From Atriophallophorus winterbourni (lineage: Eukaryota > Platyhelminthes > Trematoda > Plagiorchiida > Microphallidae): 64,000 nt of DNA. Shown here piece after piece: positions 23,301-31,149 of the stretch. The stretch's first letter is position 1; each line of letters opens with the position of its first letter. The stretch spans positions 30,134-94,133 of the forward strand of contig JACCGJ010015422.1 in the NCBI GenBank assembly GCA_013407085.1, in the 5' to 3' direction. Position numbers and translations under genes: made by a program. The notes under the pieces are model-generated. The model saw only the letters and a list, made by a program, of their open reading frames with translations, had not been told where the DNA came from and searched no databases.

Positions 23301-26300
23301 GGGTGTGGGTATGTGTGTGTGTGTGTGTGTGTGTGTGATGAACGTCCATGCAAATTAGAATCTTTGCTGCTGACCATCGGTTTAACCCCATTTAAATATG
23401 TATGGACAAATGTGATTGAACAAGTTGTTGATGCCAACCTTATCCAACATTAGTTTACAAGCTCAAATTGTTTACCATTGCTCCACTGTTTCAAGCCTCG
23501 CAGATCCTGATCGTATTGTCCCTACCTGAAGTGTACAAACAGCATGGAGTTTGCTGTGTGGTGTGTTTGATGAAAATGCTAGCAAATATGGATTTACTGA
23601 AAAATTATCAACCAGCAAAGATAAATGAGGATATGGATACTGTCACATATTAACGAAATTACTGAGATTGAGCCTGGCTTTGGGTCAGTTCAAGCAAAGT
23701 ACTTATAACACTCGACCAAAATTACAGTCATCTTGTTGCTGGCTAAATATTCTGAGGTGATCTGTATGAAAGTACAAGCCTGATCCAGGCAAAGTGCCGC
23801 ACAGTCGGAGACTGTGATCTAGTGCCAGTCATTGCCATTTGGTCCTCACGAAAGTGTCTCGTAACTTCATTGAAATTTCAAAGAAATCAGCCCGCAAAAC
23901 TTCATTCCTACCATCTTGATGTTTTTTTGTCATATGCTCAATCGATATGATCCGATTTGGCTTCAGATTTTGAGCGTTTGCATTCCCTGTCCACTAGCCG
24001 TTGGTTTTGATGGTGCATGTCTCATTAGCGCTTTATCTATTTGGCTTGCATTTCAGACACCTCCATAAGGGAAGGCTTGATCGAACATCATCGCGGTCAT
24101 ATATCAAGCATCCGTTGCATGACCACACCCACTCATCTGGATGAATCTGCTCCAAGTGCCCAACGCAAATGTGCATTCCTCGTAACTGGTGGATGCGGTA
24201 GTCAAATCGGTCTCTGGTCACTCTCCTGGAGTCTCGCAAATAACCTTTGGCGTCCTGGCTGGTTGGGATCGGTGCGGTTAAGACATGCAGCGCAGCCTCG
24301 ATCCTATTCGGACTACCGATTGAGGACAGATTTACATGTGATGGCGGTCGTTAGTTCTTATATCCCCGGTGATAATACGAAGCTGTTGATCGTGGCTGCT
24401 TGCTCGGATGGGTCCATTCGGTATGTGTGTTGGCGTATATTTTCGAGTGACCCATTTCGCTTTTCATCCAGCTGAGGCTAATCCTGCATAATGAACAAAA
24501 AAATGATCATGGCTTCACTGCTATTGGTTTCACCGCCGTTCGTATAACAATCGGTGTAATTTAATCCGGAATTCTCGTCTTCAATGTTTCACACAAGAAA
24601 TTCATTGCTTAACGTGTTGATGAATATTTGAAGTGTGTTATTGCTGTCCTGTTGTCTCAGCGAGAACGCTGTGTTTACCTTGAATACGATTCGATCGATC
24701 CCCCGCAAGGCAATATATCACGTCCTGTCAATGTTCTGTTTTCTTTTCTAATCAGGTGTTTTTCTTATGGGCAGTTCATTTATAGGACAAACCCCTATTC
24801 CTTAATTCGTGTGTCTCGCCTTCACCACTTTGATTGTGTGTGCGTGATAGGAAATAAATCCCAATAAAGCTACTAAAATTCGGATTGTTGTCTTCAAGCT
24901 TAATCGGTTGTGTCCGCCTTGTCAATTGGAGTGACTAACAATGCTCGCTGCGATGCATAGCATTTGAAACCGATTTGCTATTGTCTTGAGCCTTTATTGG
25001 CGGGTTCTTATTCATCATTCAACTGTATCTACTGGGTGAATTGCAGTTATATCAAATGCCGAGCTTCAAGATATTCTCTTATCCGGTGATCCATCTTCTA
25101 ATGCCGTGCCTCTCCTTACGAAAAGTTGGTATTCATGACGAATTTACCTTCAGTTGATGCTTTTTGTTCATTTGTTGCACTAGTTCACGGAATCGTTTGG
25201 ACAGTTACCCTGCGTGGTTGATGATCCCTAAGCATGAGTGACAACCGTTCCCTTATACATGAACGTATCTCCTCTAGTCGATCAGAGCCGATGAGTCATG
25301 GGATCTGTTGTGATTGGAAAGAAAGCACACCATAGATTTGGCATATCTTCCCGATTTGATAGCTTGATGTGCTTGTTTAAGACTGCTTCTTCCTGTCAAA
25401 GTACATTTTTACCCTGTCTAAATGTTTTGATTGTACAACGGTTAACAGTATTTTCCACTCAAAAATTTATCAGGAATTCTGAATGTTGAGTTGATGTATC
25501 AAATCTTAGCTGGCCTCAAAGCCCCTTCCTCTTAATATATTCCACGGGTATTGTTGCTTTCGGAAACTTTGTGATGACATCATTGTATTTTCAATTTGCA
25601 AACCGTTACAATCCAGTGTGCTTTTAGGCCCTTCACTCTTTTTTAATGAAACTTTTCCTTCTCTTTTCAATTGGTTTAAGATTGCTCTACGTGGTCCCAC
25701 CGACTGCTTCGAATGACCTATTTGCCCATTTCCAGGAATCTGTCACCTCTTGTGGATGGAAGACCATTCGCCCTTCTTATCTGGACTTGAAAATCCTCGA
25801 GCTGTCAAATTATTCGTTGAGCATTGTGGCCACAAACACAGTAGGCTCACTGAAGTGTTTTTCTGTGATTGACTGGACCGATCAAGAACAGTGTAAACTG
25901 GAACACTGTTGGACTCTGAATACCGAAGCTATGGAGACGAAACCTTCGTTAAATTGTGTTGATGTATTTCGCCGCTATATTGTTGTTGGTTCAGATGACG
26001 GACGTATTTACGTTGCCAATATTCCAGTTGACCATCCTCGATGTCCGAAATGGTGTGCCTCGGAACCAGGACACCACAGCGCTGTGATCAAGGTCAGCTG
26101 GACCTCAGAAGCGGACGATCAGCTGTTCGTTCTTTCTCTGGCCAGTGATCATCGTCTGGCTACTTGGAGCGTAGATTTTTGTGGTGATCAGGTGGTCTTG
26201 CACCCAGTACGTCGTATTTTGCTTTCAGGAATTGGTGATCCTCATGGCTTGGCTTTGGAACGCTCAATTGAATCGGCATATCGTGAAAGCCAATGTGGAA

Positions 26301-26350
26301 AATGGGTTCTTGTCACTGGAATCGGGGCTATATTGTTGTCTGTTGTATAA
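4354..26350 (+). CDS. WDR6: WDR6-like WD40 protein (tRNA Nm34 methylation cofactor), 17 exons recognised
   Basis: Seventeen exons (listed separately) join in continuous phase to 3480 nt including stop, 1159 codons, close to the roughly 1120 residues usual for animal WDR6. Family landmarks appear in order: PVTGL-like PITALCL at the start, ASAAEDRSIAIW, a GEDC-like turn, GRNVWALDYNP, ASGGNDGAVYL, VVGTRDGGLYTF, the IPCGG..RYWDF box, LHGRDINC, FAGSEDTFLSSW, GHISSIRC, ACSDGSIR, VVGSDDGRIYV and a terminal LVTGIGAI. WDR6 (yeast Trm734/Rtt10) is the beta-propeller partner of FTSJ1/Trm7 in 2'-O-methylation of wobble position 34 of some tRNAs, in the cytoplasm. The 5' exons are separated by introns of 30-36 bp, the 3' ones by introns of up to 4 kb full of repeats. 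The initiating exon is not identified. A second partial copy lies at 43663-62234. Assignment rests on recalled family motifs, not on a search. Confidence 0.9.
4463..4567 (+). CDS. WDR6: WDR6-like exon 2
   Basis: Follows a 30-bp intron (4433-4462). Reads GSANVLTLRDSGTSHF and ends IHDIRCVK, matching the LIHGFR region of animal WDR6. Phase 1 in, phase 1 out. Confidence 0.8.
4603..4888 (+). CDS. WDR6: WDR6-like exon 3
   Basis: Follows a 35-bp intron (4568-4602) with acceptor gctctag. VVAVSGSRFFCIL corresponds to the conserved VAV.GS segment of the family. The downstream donor is g/gtaatt. A later in-frame stop just past the donor supports splicing here. Phase 1 in, phase 2 out. Confidence 0.8.
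4925..5102 (+). CDS. WDR6: WDR6-like exon 4
   Basis: Follows a 36-bp intron (4889-4924) with an AAG acceptor, chosen because it is the only one nearby that keeps phase. Reads TIVGHIVCFLG and ends VSQHQK. Phase 2 in, phase 0 out. Confidence 0.75.
5135..5392 (+). CDS. WDR6: WDR6-like exon 5
   Basis: Follows a 32-bp intron (5103-5134; 31 bp in copy B). GSIFSINVRYLQ and LASAAEDRSIAIW form a canonical WD40 blade closing strand, followed by ARIWKVLLTDHGVIASGE. Phase 0 in and out. Confidence 0.92.
5488..5604 (+). CDS. WDR6: WDR6-like exon 6
   Basis: Acceptor gtgctgcag, donor ctt/gtgagt. Reads DCRLVWYAWN and RGRNVWALDYNPAVDL, the WDR6 blade after the GEDC turn. Phase 0 in and out. Confidence 0.92.
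5605..7879 (+). other. WDR6 intron 6: SINE plus unclassified duplicated sequence
   Basis: The intron holds a minus-strand SINE at about 5743-5972. At about 6830-7480 a segment has longer open frames on both strands that changed frame status between copies (a 159-codon frame at 46308-46787 in B, broken in A). I recognise no family in it. The rest is AT-rich without visible features. Confidence 0.5.
5743..5972 (-). mobile_element. SINE (family 1) in WDR6 intron 6
   Basis: Starts at the inverted tail (ccatgaaagcacaagcc) and runs to the 5' end (attgcacatccgtgcgg). More diverged than the copies at 129, 2665 and 3112, and no clear target duplication was found. Present in copy B at 45051-45280. Confidence 0.75.
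7880..7987 (+). CDS. WDR6: WDR6-like exon 7
   Basis: Acceptor aatttatag, donor cag/gtactt. Starts ASGGNDGAVYLQHV, a blade closing strand, exactly 36 codons. Phase 0 in and out. Confidence 0.92.
8080..8172 (+). mobile_element. SINE (family 1), 3' half only
   Basis: Matches the SINE from the cacctgacagtat string to the tail gtgctttcaaacc. The 5' half is missing. Copy B equivalent about 47403-47494. Confidence 0.65.
8259..8332. repeat. (TC)n-(TA)n microsatellite
   Basis: Compound simple repeat in WDR6 intron 7. In copy B this tract is split by a roughly 7-kb insertion (47670-54628). Confidence 0.95.
8529..8611 (+). CDS. WDR6: WDR6-like exon 8
   Basis: Acceptor aacattacag, donor g/gtaagt. Reads EKDFARCVFFGSDGRVFYL, a WDR6 propeller segment. 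Phase 0 in, phase 2 out. Confidence 0.88.
8745..8855 (+). mobile_element. Highly diverged SINE (family 1) relic
   Basis: The order of strings ctgggtaaactggcagcatctta, cccacgt and ctcgtggtttcattcaaacataca follows the SINE 3' half with many substitutions. Equivalent in copy B about 55122-55225. Confidence 0.5.
9429..9476 (-). ncRNA. Hammerhead ribozyme motif, all core boxes intact
   Basis: Reading the minus strand: CUGAUGA (9468-9462), a weak stem II GCU/AGU, GAAA (9447-9444), a four-pair loopless helix III made of the palindrome ACUCGAGU, then a GUC cleavage triplet ending at 9436. Stem I can pair CACUG upstream with CAGU downstream. Very short helix III is characteristic of hammerheads that work as dimers, as described for Penelope-like elements and some SINEs. 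Activity is an inference. Confidence 0.7.
9531..9577 (+). ncRNA. Hammerhead ribozyme motif, inverted partner
   Basis: CUGAUGA (9538-9544), stem II UCU..AGC degraded at one pair, GAAA (9559-9562), helix III AUUC/GAGU (9562-9569), cleavage triplet GUC (9568-9570), and a five-pair stem I CACUG/UAGUG. It is the mirror of the motif at 9429-9476. Confidence 0.65.
9886..10133 (+). CDS. WDR6: WDR6-like exon 9
   Basis: Acceptor gttttccag supplies the one base needed to complete the codon left open by exon 8. It ends at ttc/gtatgg. It contains a long polar linker and then RTIVAIGDKQGHLGLF, matching the VCGDRRGSVLLF-type strand of animal WDR6. Phase 2 in, phase 1 out. Confidence 0.82.
10205..10295 (+). 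mobile_element. SINE (family 1), 5' half; 3' half deleted in copy A
   Basis: Copy B keeps the whole element at about 56600-56836. In A the sequence jumps from cttactaccatt to ttaag, consistent with a deletion between two taccattt direct repeats visible in B. Confidence 0.7.
10325..10640. mobile_element. Two SINE (family 1) relics in opposite orientation
   Basis: A plus-strand 3' half at about 10325-10400 and a minus-strand nearly full copy at about 10455-10640. Both are diverged and are shared with copy B (about 56875-56965 and 57015-57192). Confidence 0.6.
10905..11293 (+). repeat. SINE relic followed by an expanded (CATA)n array
   Basis: A diverged SINE 3' half (about 10920-10998) runs straight into roughly 290 bp of (CATA)n with interspersed variants such as cattcata and catgcagg. 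Copy B has only about 60 bp of array at 57560-57620. The array appears to be an expansion of the SINE tail. Long frames reading YIHT repeats across it are artefacts. Confidence 0.9.
11516..11625 (+). CDS. WDR6: WDR6-like exon 10
   Basis: Acceptor ttatttccag, donor gca/gtgagt. Chosen frame reads HSPYLLCTGFSLLDHK and ends CTRAGPA. It was picked because it alone fits phase 1 in and phase 0 out. Sequence similarity to WDR6 is weak here. Confidence 0.65.
11626..13993 (+). other. WDR6 intron 10: LINE 3' fragment and unclassified sequence
   Basis: About 11640-12830 contains no recognised element apart from a small (AAT)n near 12277. A LINE 3' fragment follows at 12940-13560. About 240 bp (A 11655-11900) is missing from copy B, which shows an (AACT)n string at the junction. 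Confidence 0.5.
12940..13560 (+). pseudogene. 3' end of an RTE-like LINE
   Basis: Broken frames give the carboxy end of a non-LTR reverse transcriptase, for example PRLRWLGQVYRMENGRI near 13070-13120. The tail region matches the minus-strand LINE at 31380-32000, so both belong to one family. Copy B equivalent 59031-59640. Confidence 0.7.
13994..14179 (+). CDS. WDR6: WDR6-like exon 11
   Basis: Acceptor aattgtag, donor aaa/gtaagt. Ends DTIVVGTRDGGLYTFTLK, a canonical blade strand. 62 codons, phase 0 in and out. Copy B carries a 12-bp in-frame deletion in this exon. Confidence 0.9.
14196..14412 (+). mobile_element. SINE (family 1) in WDR6 intron 11
   Basis: Plus-strand copy from the cacggatgtgcaatcg start to a catatatacataca tail, with internal deletions in the 3' half. 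The B equivalent is about 60258-60470 and is considerably diverged from it. Confidence 0.7.
14945..14995 (+). ncRNA. Degenerate hammerhead relic
   Basis: CUGAUGA (14957-14963), near-complementary stem II GGCC/GUCC, GAAA (14977-14980), then acggttgtgg. The expected helix III and cleavage triplet are not clean, and in copy B (61016) GAAA is mutated to GCAA. Probably inactive. Confidence 0.45.
15586..15843 (+). CDS. WDR6: WDR6-like exon 12
   Basis: Acceptor atgcgcag, donor tcg/gtgagt. Reads YGDIRLWFLDPIDGRL and VDVEGRLFALGFQS. 86 codons, phase 0 in and out. Copy B differs at about 17 of 258 positions, mostly replacement changes. Confidence 0.92.
15921..16175 (+). CDS. WDR6: WDR6-like exon 13
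   Basis: Acceptor ttgcttcag, donor aag/gtaatc. Contains IPCGGGNRYWDF, the CGG-x-x-R-x-W signature of WDR6. 85 codons, phase 0 in and out. In copy B the same box reads PCGRRNHCWDF, losing conserved glycines and the arginine. Confidence 0.95.
16862..17062 (+). mobile_element. SINE (family 1)
   Basis: Diverged plus-strand copy with a catacatacat tail, just past the end of the segmental duplication. Confidence 0.65.
17067..17130 (-). ncRNA. Decayed hammerhead relic of the 23268 type
   Basis: The reverse complement keeps the order ggtccctacc, gtacacac, accggtcgtgcggtg seen around the intact motifs at 23268 and 39731, but CUGAUGA and GAAA are both mutated. Confidence 0.5.
18226..18304 (+). CDS. 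WDR6: WDR6-like exon 14
   Basis: Acceptor gcttttacag, donor g/gttagt. Reads PALHGRDINCCILF, matching the LHGREITC motif of animal WDR6. Phase 0 in, phase 1 out. Confidence 0.9.
18305..22330 (+). other. WDR6 intron 14 (about 4 kb)
   Basis: Holds a SINE at about 18590-18812 and a very diverged SINE-like segment near 21095-21200. The remainder has no recognised gene or repeat, although short GC-richer blocks suggest old decayed repeats. Confidence 0.5.
18590..18812 (+). mobile_element. SINE (family 1)
   Basis: From gtattaatacggctgtgaaatcgtgcag to a tatgcatacatg tail. The full order of SINE landmarks is kept. Confidence 0.75.
22331..22426 (+). CDS. WDR6: WDR6-like exon 15
   Basis: Strong polypyrimidine acceptor ttctccag, donor g/gtgagt. 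Reads DVPTDRTLYCFAGSEDTFL, matching the CSED strand of WDR6. Phase 1 in and out. Confidence 0.9.
23140..23345 (+). ncRNA. Solo element with intact hammerhead ribozyme
   Basis: The ribozyme core is 23262-23303: CUGAUGA (23268-23274), perfect four-pair stem II GUGC/GCAC with AAACA loop (23275-23287), GAAA (23288-23291), loopless helix III ACC/GGU (23291-23296) and a GUC cleavage triplet ending at 23297. Stem I can form CC.UAC with GUG.GG. It is followed by a (GT)n tract at about 23312-23337. A decayed second copy of the same element follows at 23455-23580. Minimal helix III matches hammerheads described in Penelope-like retroelements. Confidence 0.8.
23455..23580 (+). ncRNA. Decayed tandem copy of the hammerhead element
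   Basis: Repeats the landmarks of the unit at 23190-23345 (ctcc/cactg, gcagatcctgatcgtattgtcc, ctacctga, acaaacagca, gctgtgtggtgtg) but the CUGAUGA and GAAA boxes are lost. Confidence 0.6.
23766..23817 (-). mobile_element. SINE (family 1), 3' end fragment
   Basis: Only the 3' terminal part (atgaaagtacaagcctgatcc to cagtcggagactg) is present in minus orientation. Confidence 0.6.
24057..24420 (+). CDS. WDR6: WDR6-like exon 16
   Basis: Acceptor gcatttcag, donor cg/gtatgt. Joins exon 15 in phase 1. Reads HHRGHISSIRCM and ends LIVAACSDGSIR, both hallmark WDR6 strands. Phase 2 out. Confidence 0.93.
24421..25680 (+). other. WDR6 intron 16
   Basis: No repeat or gene recognised. A possible small exon at 24477-24541 was considered and rejected on phase. 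Confidence 0.5.
25681..26350 (+). CDS. WDR6: WDR6-like exon 17, terminal
   Basis: The acceptor tttaag supplies the one base that completes the Arg codon of exon 16 and restores colinearity with animal WDR6 (LLYVVPPTASNDL in place of the LFLL segment). Contains IVVGSDDGRIYVANIP, a GHHSAVIKVSW blade and ends LVTGIGAILLSVV then TAA. An alternative acceptor at 25735 has a better pyrimidine tract but breaks phase. Confidence 0.88.
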
Positions 26351-26385
26351 GCACGCGCTTCTTATTTTCCTACACTTTTCATGCT

Positions 26386-26391
26386 AATAAA
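26386..26391 (+). promoter_or_regulatory. Polyadenylation signal AATAAA of the WDR6-like gene
   Basis: Canonical hexamer about 36 bp after the stop codon. Confidence 0.7.
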
Positions 26392-26462
26392 ATATTCGTA
26401 TCGCGATTTGTTTTTCTTCACCGGCCATTAAGCAACAACCATTGTCATTTCTGTTTTCGTTC

Positions 26463-26592
26463 TCATATCTGTCCAATCATGGGAAACCTGACAGTTTCTT
26501 AACCCACATGCAGTGTGTAACTGTACGGCACTTTGCCCGGATCAGGATTGTGCTTTCATACATACATGCGTACATGCATGCATGCACAAACA
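26463..26592 (+). mobile_element. SINE (family 1), 3' half
   Basis: From ctcatatctgtcc to a catacatacatgcgtacatg tail, just downstream of the WDR6 gene. Confidence 0.7.
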
Positions 26593-26859
26593 GCTAAAAT
26601 TCCTTACTAGTAACCTTTCCAAAGTCGGTGCATCACGTCTGCCAGGCTTGGGTCTTTGCGGTTAGTCATGCTTTAGAATATGTCCCGAAACCGTGTTCAA
26701 TAGCAGTCTTGCACTTATCTTCTTGGAGTGCTTGCGGAGTGACGAGAAAGGCAGTGAAAGCCGAAAGGAATCTGTCGTGCTCATTACTTTCACGAAACTT
26801 GTATGAATGCTTTTCATTTCGAGATGTAGACACCTCAACCTAATTTGTATGTGCTTTCT

Positions 26860-27015
26860 CTTCTATAGAATCCATAGCTATTTAAGTCCCACCCTTTCCT
26901 ATCTTTTAGGATTTTTCTATTTCAAGGTTGTGGCAGCTAAGTACTCGCTACATGCTACCGGCATAATGCTACTTCTGATGATGATATACATGCATACATA
27001 CATACATACAATTAG
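26860..27015 (+). repeat. Second copy of the module seen at 2897-3098, with (CATA)n tail
   Basis: Shares agctatttaag, catgctaccgg and aatgct strings with 2920-3040 and ends in catgcatacatacatac. Family unknown. Confidence 0.55.
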
Positions 27016-27217
27016 TTGCTTGTAAAGGCTGTCGGATTCCCCATGTTCACCTTTTTCGGATAGCTTACTTAATTAACCCCATGTTATGACCAAGATCGCT
27101 ACCACTGTATCTAGTTCTATCGTCAGGCAAACCGTTGTAAATTTCGAAATCAAGGGCTTTATGGTTTACTGACACTTAATTCCCAGTTTGATAAATTCTG
27201 AAGAATGCAGAATACGT

Positions 27218-27767
27218 TCAAATAAATTTATTTAGCAGTTTGAGACATGCAATTGATTTTAAGAACGTCAATCTTTCCGTTGTTGAGTATAGCTGAATTG
27301 CTCGAGATGTCCTGGCGCATATCTCAGCATACTTCTTCTGTTTGATATGAACCCCAGCACTTGCTTGAAGAACTGAGGCCGTATGCTGTCGGCAATCCTT
27401 TCGCAAACGGTTAAGAAATGTCCACATGGTGGGATGTTGGCAAGAAAAGAGTGACTGTAATGCATGATGCCAGCCTTCTACAGCATTATTCGTTCGGGCA
27501 ACACCACTATTTGCGTATTCATACTTATTCCATGTTTCAGGTGGAAATAGCTGGTACAAATTTTTCTCTTCTACCTCTAAATCGTCGACCTCGAACAAAG
27601 GAATGTTCAAAATAAGATAATTGTTCATTCGTCCTCTCACTTCGAGGCATAAATTCGGTTAAAATCCCAAATGTATCGACTACATCATTCAATGGCACAA
27701 AAGCCAACGCTGGTAGGCATCTAATCATGAGGCGTAAATCATCGTCTGTCTCGTAATCTGCTTTCAT
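27218..27767 (-). pseudogene. MULE-type transposase C-terminal remnant
   Basis: Minus-strand frames give the carboxy part of a Mutator-like transposase of the kind often paired with FLYWCH domains: PALAFVPLNDVVDTFGIL, then YFEHSFVRGRR, then ETWNKYEYANSG and the hallmark RTNNAVEGWHHALQSLF followed by HPTMWTFLNRL. A frameshift near 27550-27570 separates the halves. The amino-terminal catalytic part and terminal inverted repeats were not found. Confidence 0.8.
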
Positions 27768-27769
27768 CC

Positions 27770-28860
27770 CTAGTTAACATATTTTTCGTTGCATGGCTTG
27801 GCATAAGATAACAGTCACTCATGCGAATGGGAAGTCCGTGAGCCAGAGGGGGTTGCATTAATTTCTAACATTTTTTCCTTCATTTTAGCCCACCCATTGT
27901 TTGCCAAAAGATTTTCTTTGTTGCACTCGTGATTGTGAAGTACGGAATGACATCATCGTTTGATGTAATTAATCTCGCTCTACAATTGTGTGACAAACTT
28001 ACTACATCCATATTTAATATTGTCATTATTTGATTGTTTCTCGAACTAAAACTCGTTTCCCATGTAAATTAATGTCCTTCGAACTTTGCTACTTGTATCA
28101 TATTCAAGAGTCATTGCACACATTTAATCTCTTCTTATCTTAAGTGTCGGGGATTAAGTGTCTCGAGATTAAGTGACCGGACACCGTGCTTTATATGTAA
28201 ATTCATACTCAATATAGACTGCAGCACATCATCGCCCGGTGTGCACCTTAATATGTGGCGCTTATTTTGTGTATCTCCATGAGCCAATAGGCTATTCTGA
28301 GTGGTTTCCTTCCGTGGCCAACAGAGCTACTCCAATCTGGAATGTCGATGAATAGAGGTCAACCAAAATTAGTCACAACCCACTGTCTGGTGGTTAAGGC
28401 TCCGGGCGGGGCTCTAAGCTAACTCCCTACATCTGCCTGGGCAACCGGTTGATATCGCACCCACAAACAACTATGATAATACAGGTAAAATGACATTCTC
28501 TGGATTTTAAATTAGCAGTGTATAATACACGGACGATATAGCGCATTGGACAACAGGCTGTCGTGACTCATGCACTTTTAAAACCTGGATATTGATGTAG
28601 TCTGATTGTCGGAGCCGTGCATAGATAACCCTAGCTTGGCCACACGACTGTTTATTCCTTGTAGCTTACGCCAATCGTGCCAGTGCTGACGACGCCATGA
28701 TGTCCTGTCAAGCTAGTGCTAGAATCGTTTAGAGTGACAGCTGTTCGAGCGGATCTCATTCGACAGTCGCCTCCTTGCGTTTAGACTACAGAAAAACCGA
28801 TGTCGCGATAAATCCCGCAAACGTTATCTGATTGTTGTCTATTCACCCGCCAAATGTAAC
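27770..28860. other. Unclassified intergenic stretch
   Basis: No gene or repeat family recognised. Contains an internally repetitive string near 28141-28175 (attaagtg motifs). Confidence 0.4.
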
Positions 28861-30890
28861 TCCGAACTTGCCAAGGATGAGTTCCATGGAAAATGAAGAT
28901 AATTACATCAATGAATGACATCGCTATCTTAGCTACTGACGTGAATGCACTTGTATGTCGACGATGTTCGAACGTACAATGGCGAAGGCTGTTTTGGTTG
29001 CGCTCAGATCATTTGTTTTATGTTGCCAGTACTTACTTCCGACGTTCGAAACGTTACTGTTTCAACTGGAAATATCTGTCGACAGCCTCGTTCGCGCAAA
29101 TTAACCATATCGTAATCGCATACTTGTAGGGTGTAGTGTGCCAACTGTCGCTCACACCAAGGCACCTGTGTCAAGTTTGATGATGCGTTAGGTTTTCCTA
29201 AGCTATCGATATGCTTTAGCAGTAATTCTAGAAATGTAGATAGGTAGCTGAATGTAGCCAGACTTAATGACTTCCCGGTTCTCAGTGAGTTTCAGGCCAG
29301 CTTAAAGCATCTTTCTGAATTTTCCATTGATAATATCGATGAGCGATGGATTTTGGATACAATCCTCCTTTAAAATAGCCGCGTTGAATAGTTGTCGGCT
29401 GACTTTCCGTGTAGCTAAACACTGGGTTTCTGTGAATCCAATAAACTGGAATTTGCGGTTGCTATGTGTGATCTCAGAGAACTCTTGTAGCTCATCATAA
29501 CTAGTTGTAGCTGGCGGTTATGCATCAGTGAAATGATACGCGACGTAGATGGTTGGACATTTTTGATATTTACATGAGCATGGAACGATGGGTACAATTT
29601 AAATAACCTACACTTTGAATTTAGGGATACGGAAGACTGTAGCATATTGACAATTTCTCTCGAGGCTCCAACTCAGTCAGATCTACAATTTACTCCGGAG
29701 CCTTAAGCACTACATGACATCAGATCCGGATGCCTTGGTACCATCATTGTTCAAGGATTGTGGTTGGCACTTGTTTGCGAGCTGCATACACTGTTCACCA
29801 GGACATGGGATGAGTAAAGCGTTCCGATCTCTCGAGAAAATCAGTAATTGCTCCGATTTTCGAGGTATCAGTCGCATCATAATTCACATAATTCATAACT
29901 TGTGTGTCAAACGGGAAGAACGTTCTTGAGGAAGTTATTGGGTTCCGTGCGTTCGAGATTGTGTAGATAATATATAACACTCTGTCAGTTACTTACCAAA
30001 TGCCATACGTTTCATGGACCAACAATCGTGGTATACCTTGACGTCCGAGCGGCATAAGATTCTACTTATCTGTCTAGACATGGAGAGTTTGAGGTGTATT
30101 TTTTGATCTCGAATACATTATGTAGTTGACCTCGAGTGCGGTCCGACCTTGGAAACATTTTTCATCCTCGTTTGCTATTTCCAGCGGGGTTTAAGGTGAG
30201 GCTGCTCTATCTCGCCGTTCTATTTTAACGTTGCGCTCGACGATGTCCTAAAGAAAGTTTTAGCTGGTGTGATGAGTTTCGGAGTTGAACTTGTGCCAGT
30301 GAGATTGCCACATACCTAGAGTTGGCGGATGGCATCCCAGTTCTGTGCGGGGAACCTCATTTAATGCAGCATGCCCTGGAACCCCTGACATTTGAAGATT
30401 TAAGATATGGCATTTGCTTTGCACATAACAAGTGTAAAGCACCTAACCAGTACTGGACCGGCTCTCTTCAAAAGCTAACAGAATGTGGTGTCAACCTAGA
30501 ACTGGTCGACAGCTGCTCTTACCACGGCAGTTATATCTCTGATGATGGTTCTCTAGAGGAAGAGATCTAAATGCGTGTGCACGAAGCAGGTTGTGATAAC
30601 CTCCATTTATGGCGTCGTCGTGATGTTCCACTCCATACTAAAGGTTGATTGGACAACAGGGTCGTGGATGCCACGCTTCTTTGTGGTTGCGAAACCGGGT
30701 CTATTTTAGTGGATCGCGTTCAGCGTTTTTCTGTGTTTATCACACGTTGTCTTCGTTGGATTGCTCTTATTCGACGAAAGCATAGCGTTGGCAAAATAGA
30801 TATATGTATGCGGGTTTCGGGACTAATAAGCCATGGAATAAGATAAATACTGATGCTACCTCTTTTGGAATGGTTGACAAACGTTCTAAG
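28860..30890 (+). pseudogene. Heavily decayed RTE-like LINE (endonuclease to reverse transcriptase)
   Basis: Scattered plus-strand blocks in order: QINHIVIA (end of the APE-type endonuclease, about 29100), IDERWILD (linker, about 29330), DALVPSLFKDCGWHL and NCSDFRGIS (reverse transcriptase, 29730-29875), DGIPVLCGEPHLMQHALE with SKCKA-like NKCKAP (30325-30440), SYHGSYISDDGSLEEEI (30515-30570), LCGCETG and RCLRWIALI (30680-30770). Stops and frameshifts throughout; the DD catalytic pair is lost (DGIPVLC in place of DDIVLLC). Confidence 0.7.
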
Positions 30891-31149
30891 AATACCTCGT
30901 CACCACCTACCACACCGCTTCTTATCGGTCTAGCCTGGTAGAAACGCCATGACATGGCGCGCCGTGGCACCAGGCTCAGCGGGACATAATCGTTTGTCTG
31001 TCTGGGGTCCAAAATATCTACCTAATAGTTGATTGGAAACCTAACGCGATATGGCTACAAACCGAAATCAGTTACCCCAACGTATTTATTGTCTCAAGTT
31101 TTTATCCTATATCATTTTATAAAAAAATACTAAAAATCACGCAATCACA

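Noticed and set aside
24477..24541. Small candidate exon after exon 16
   Set aside because: It starts at a poor acceptor and leaves a phase that no downstream acceptor satisfies, whereas exon 16 joins 25681 in phase and colinear with WDR6.
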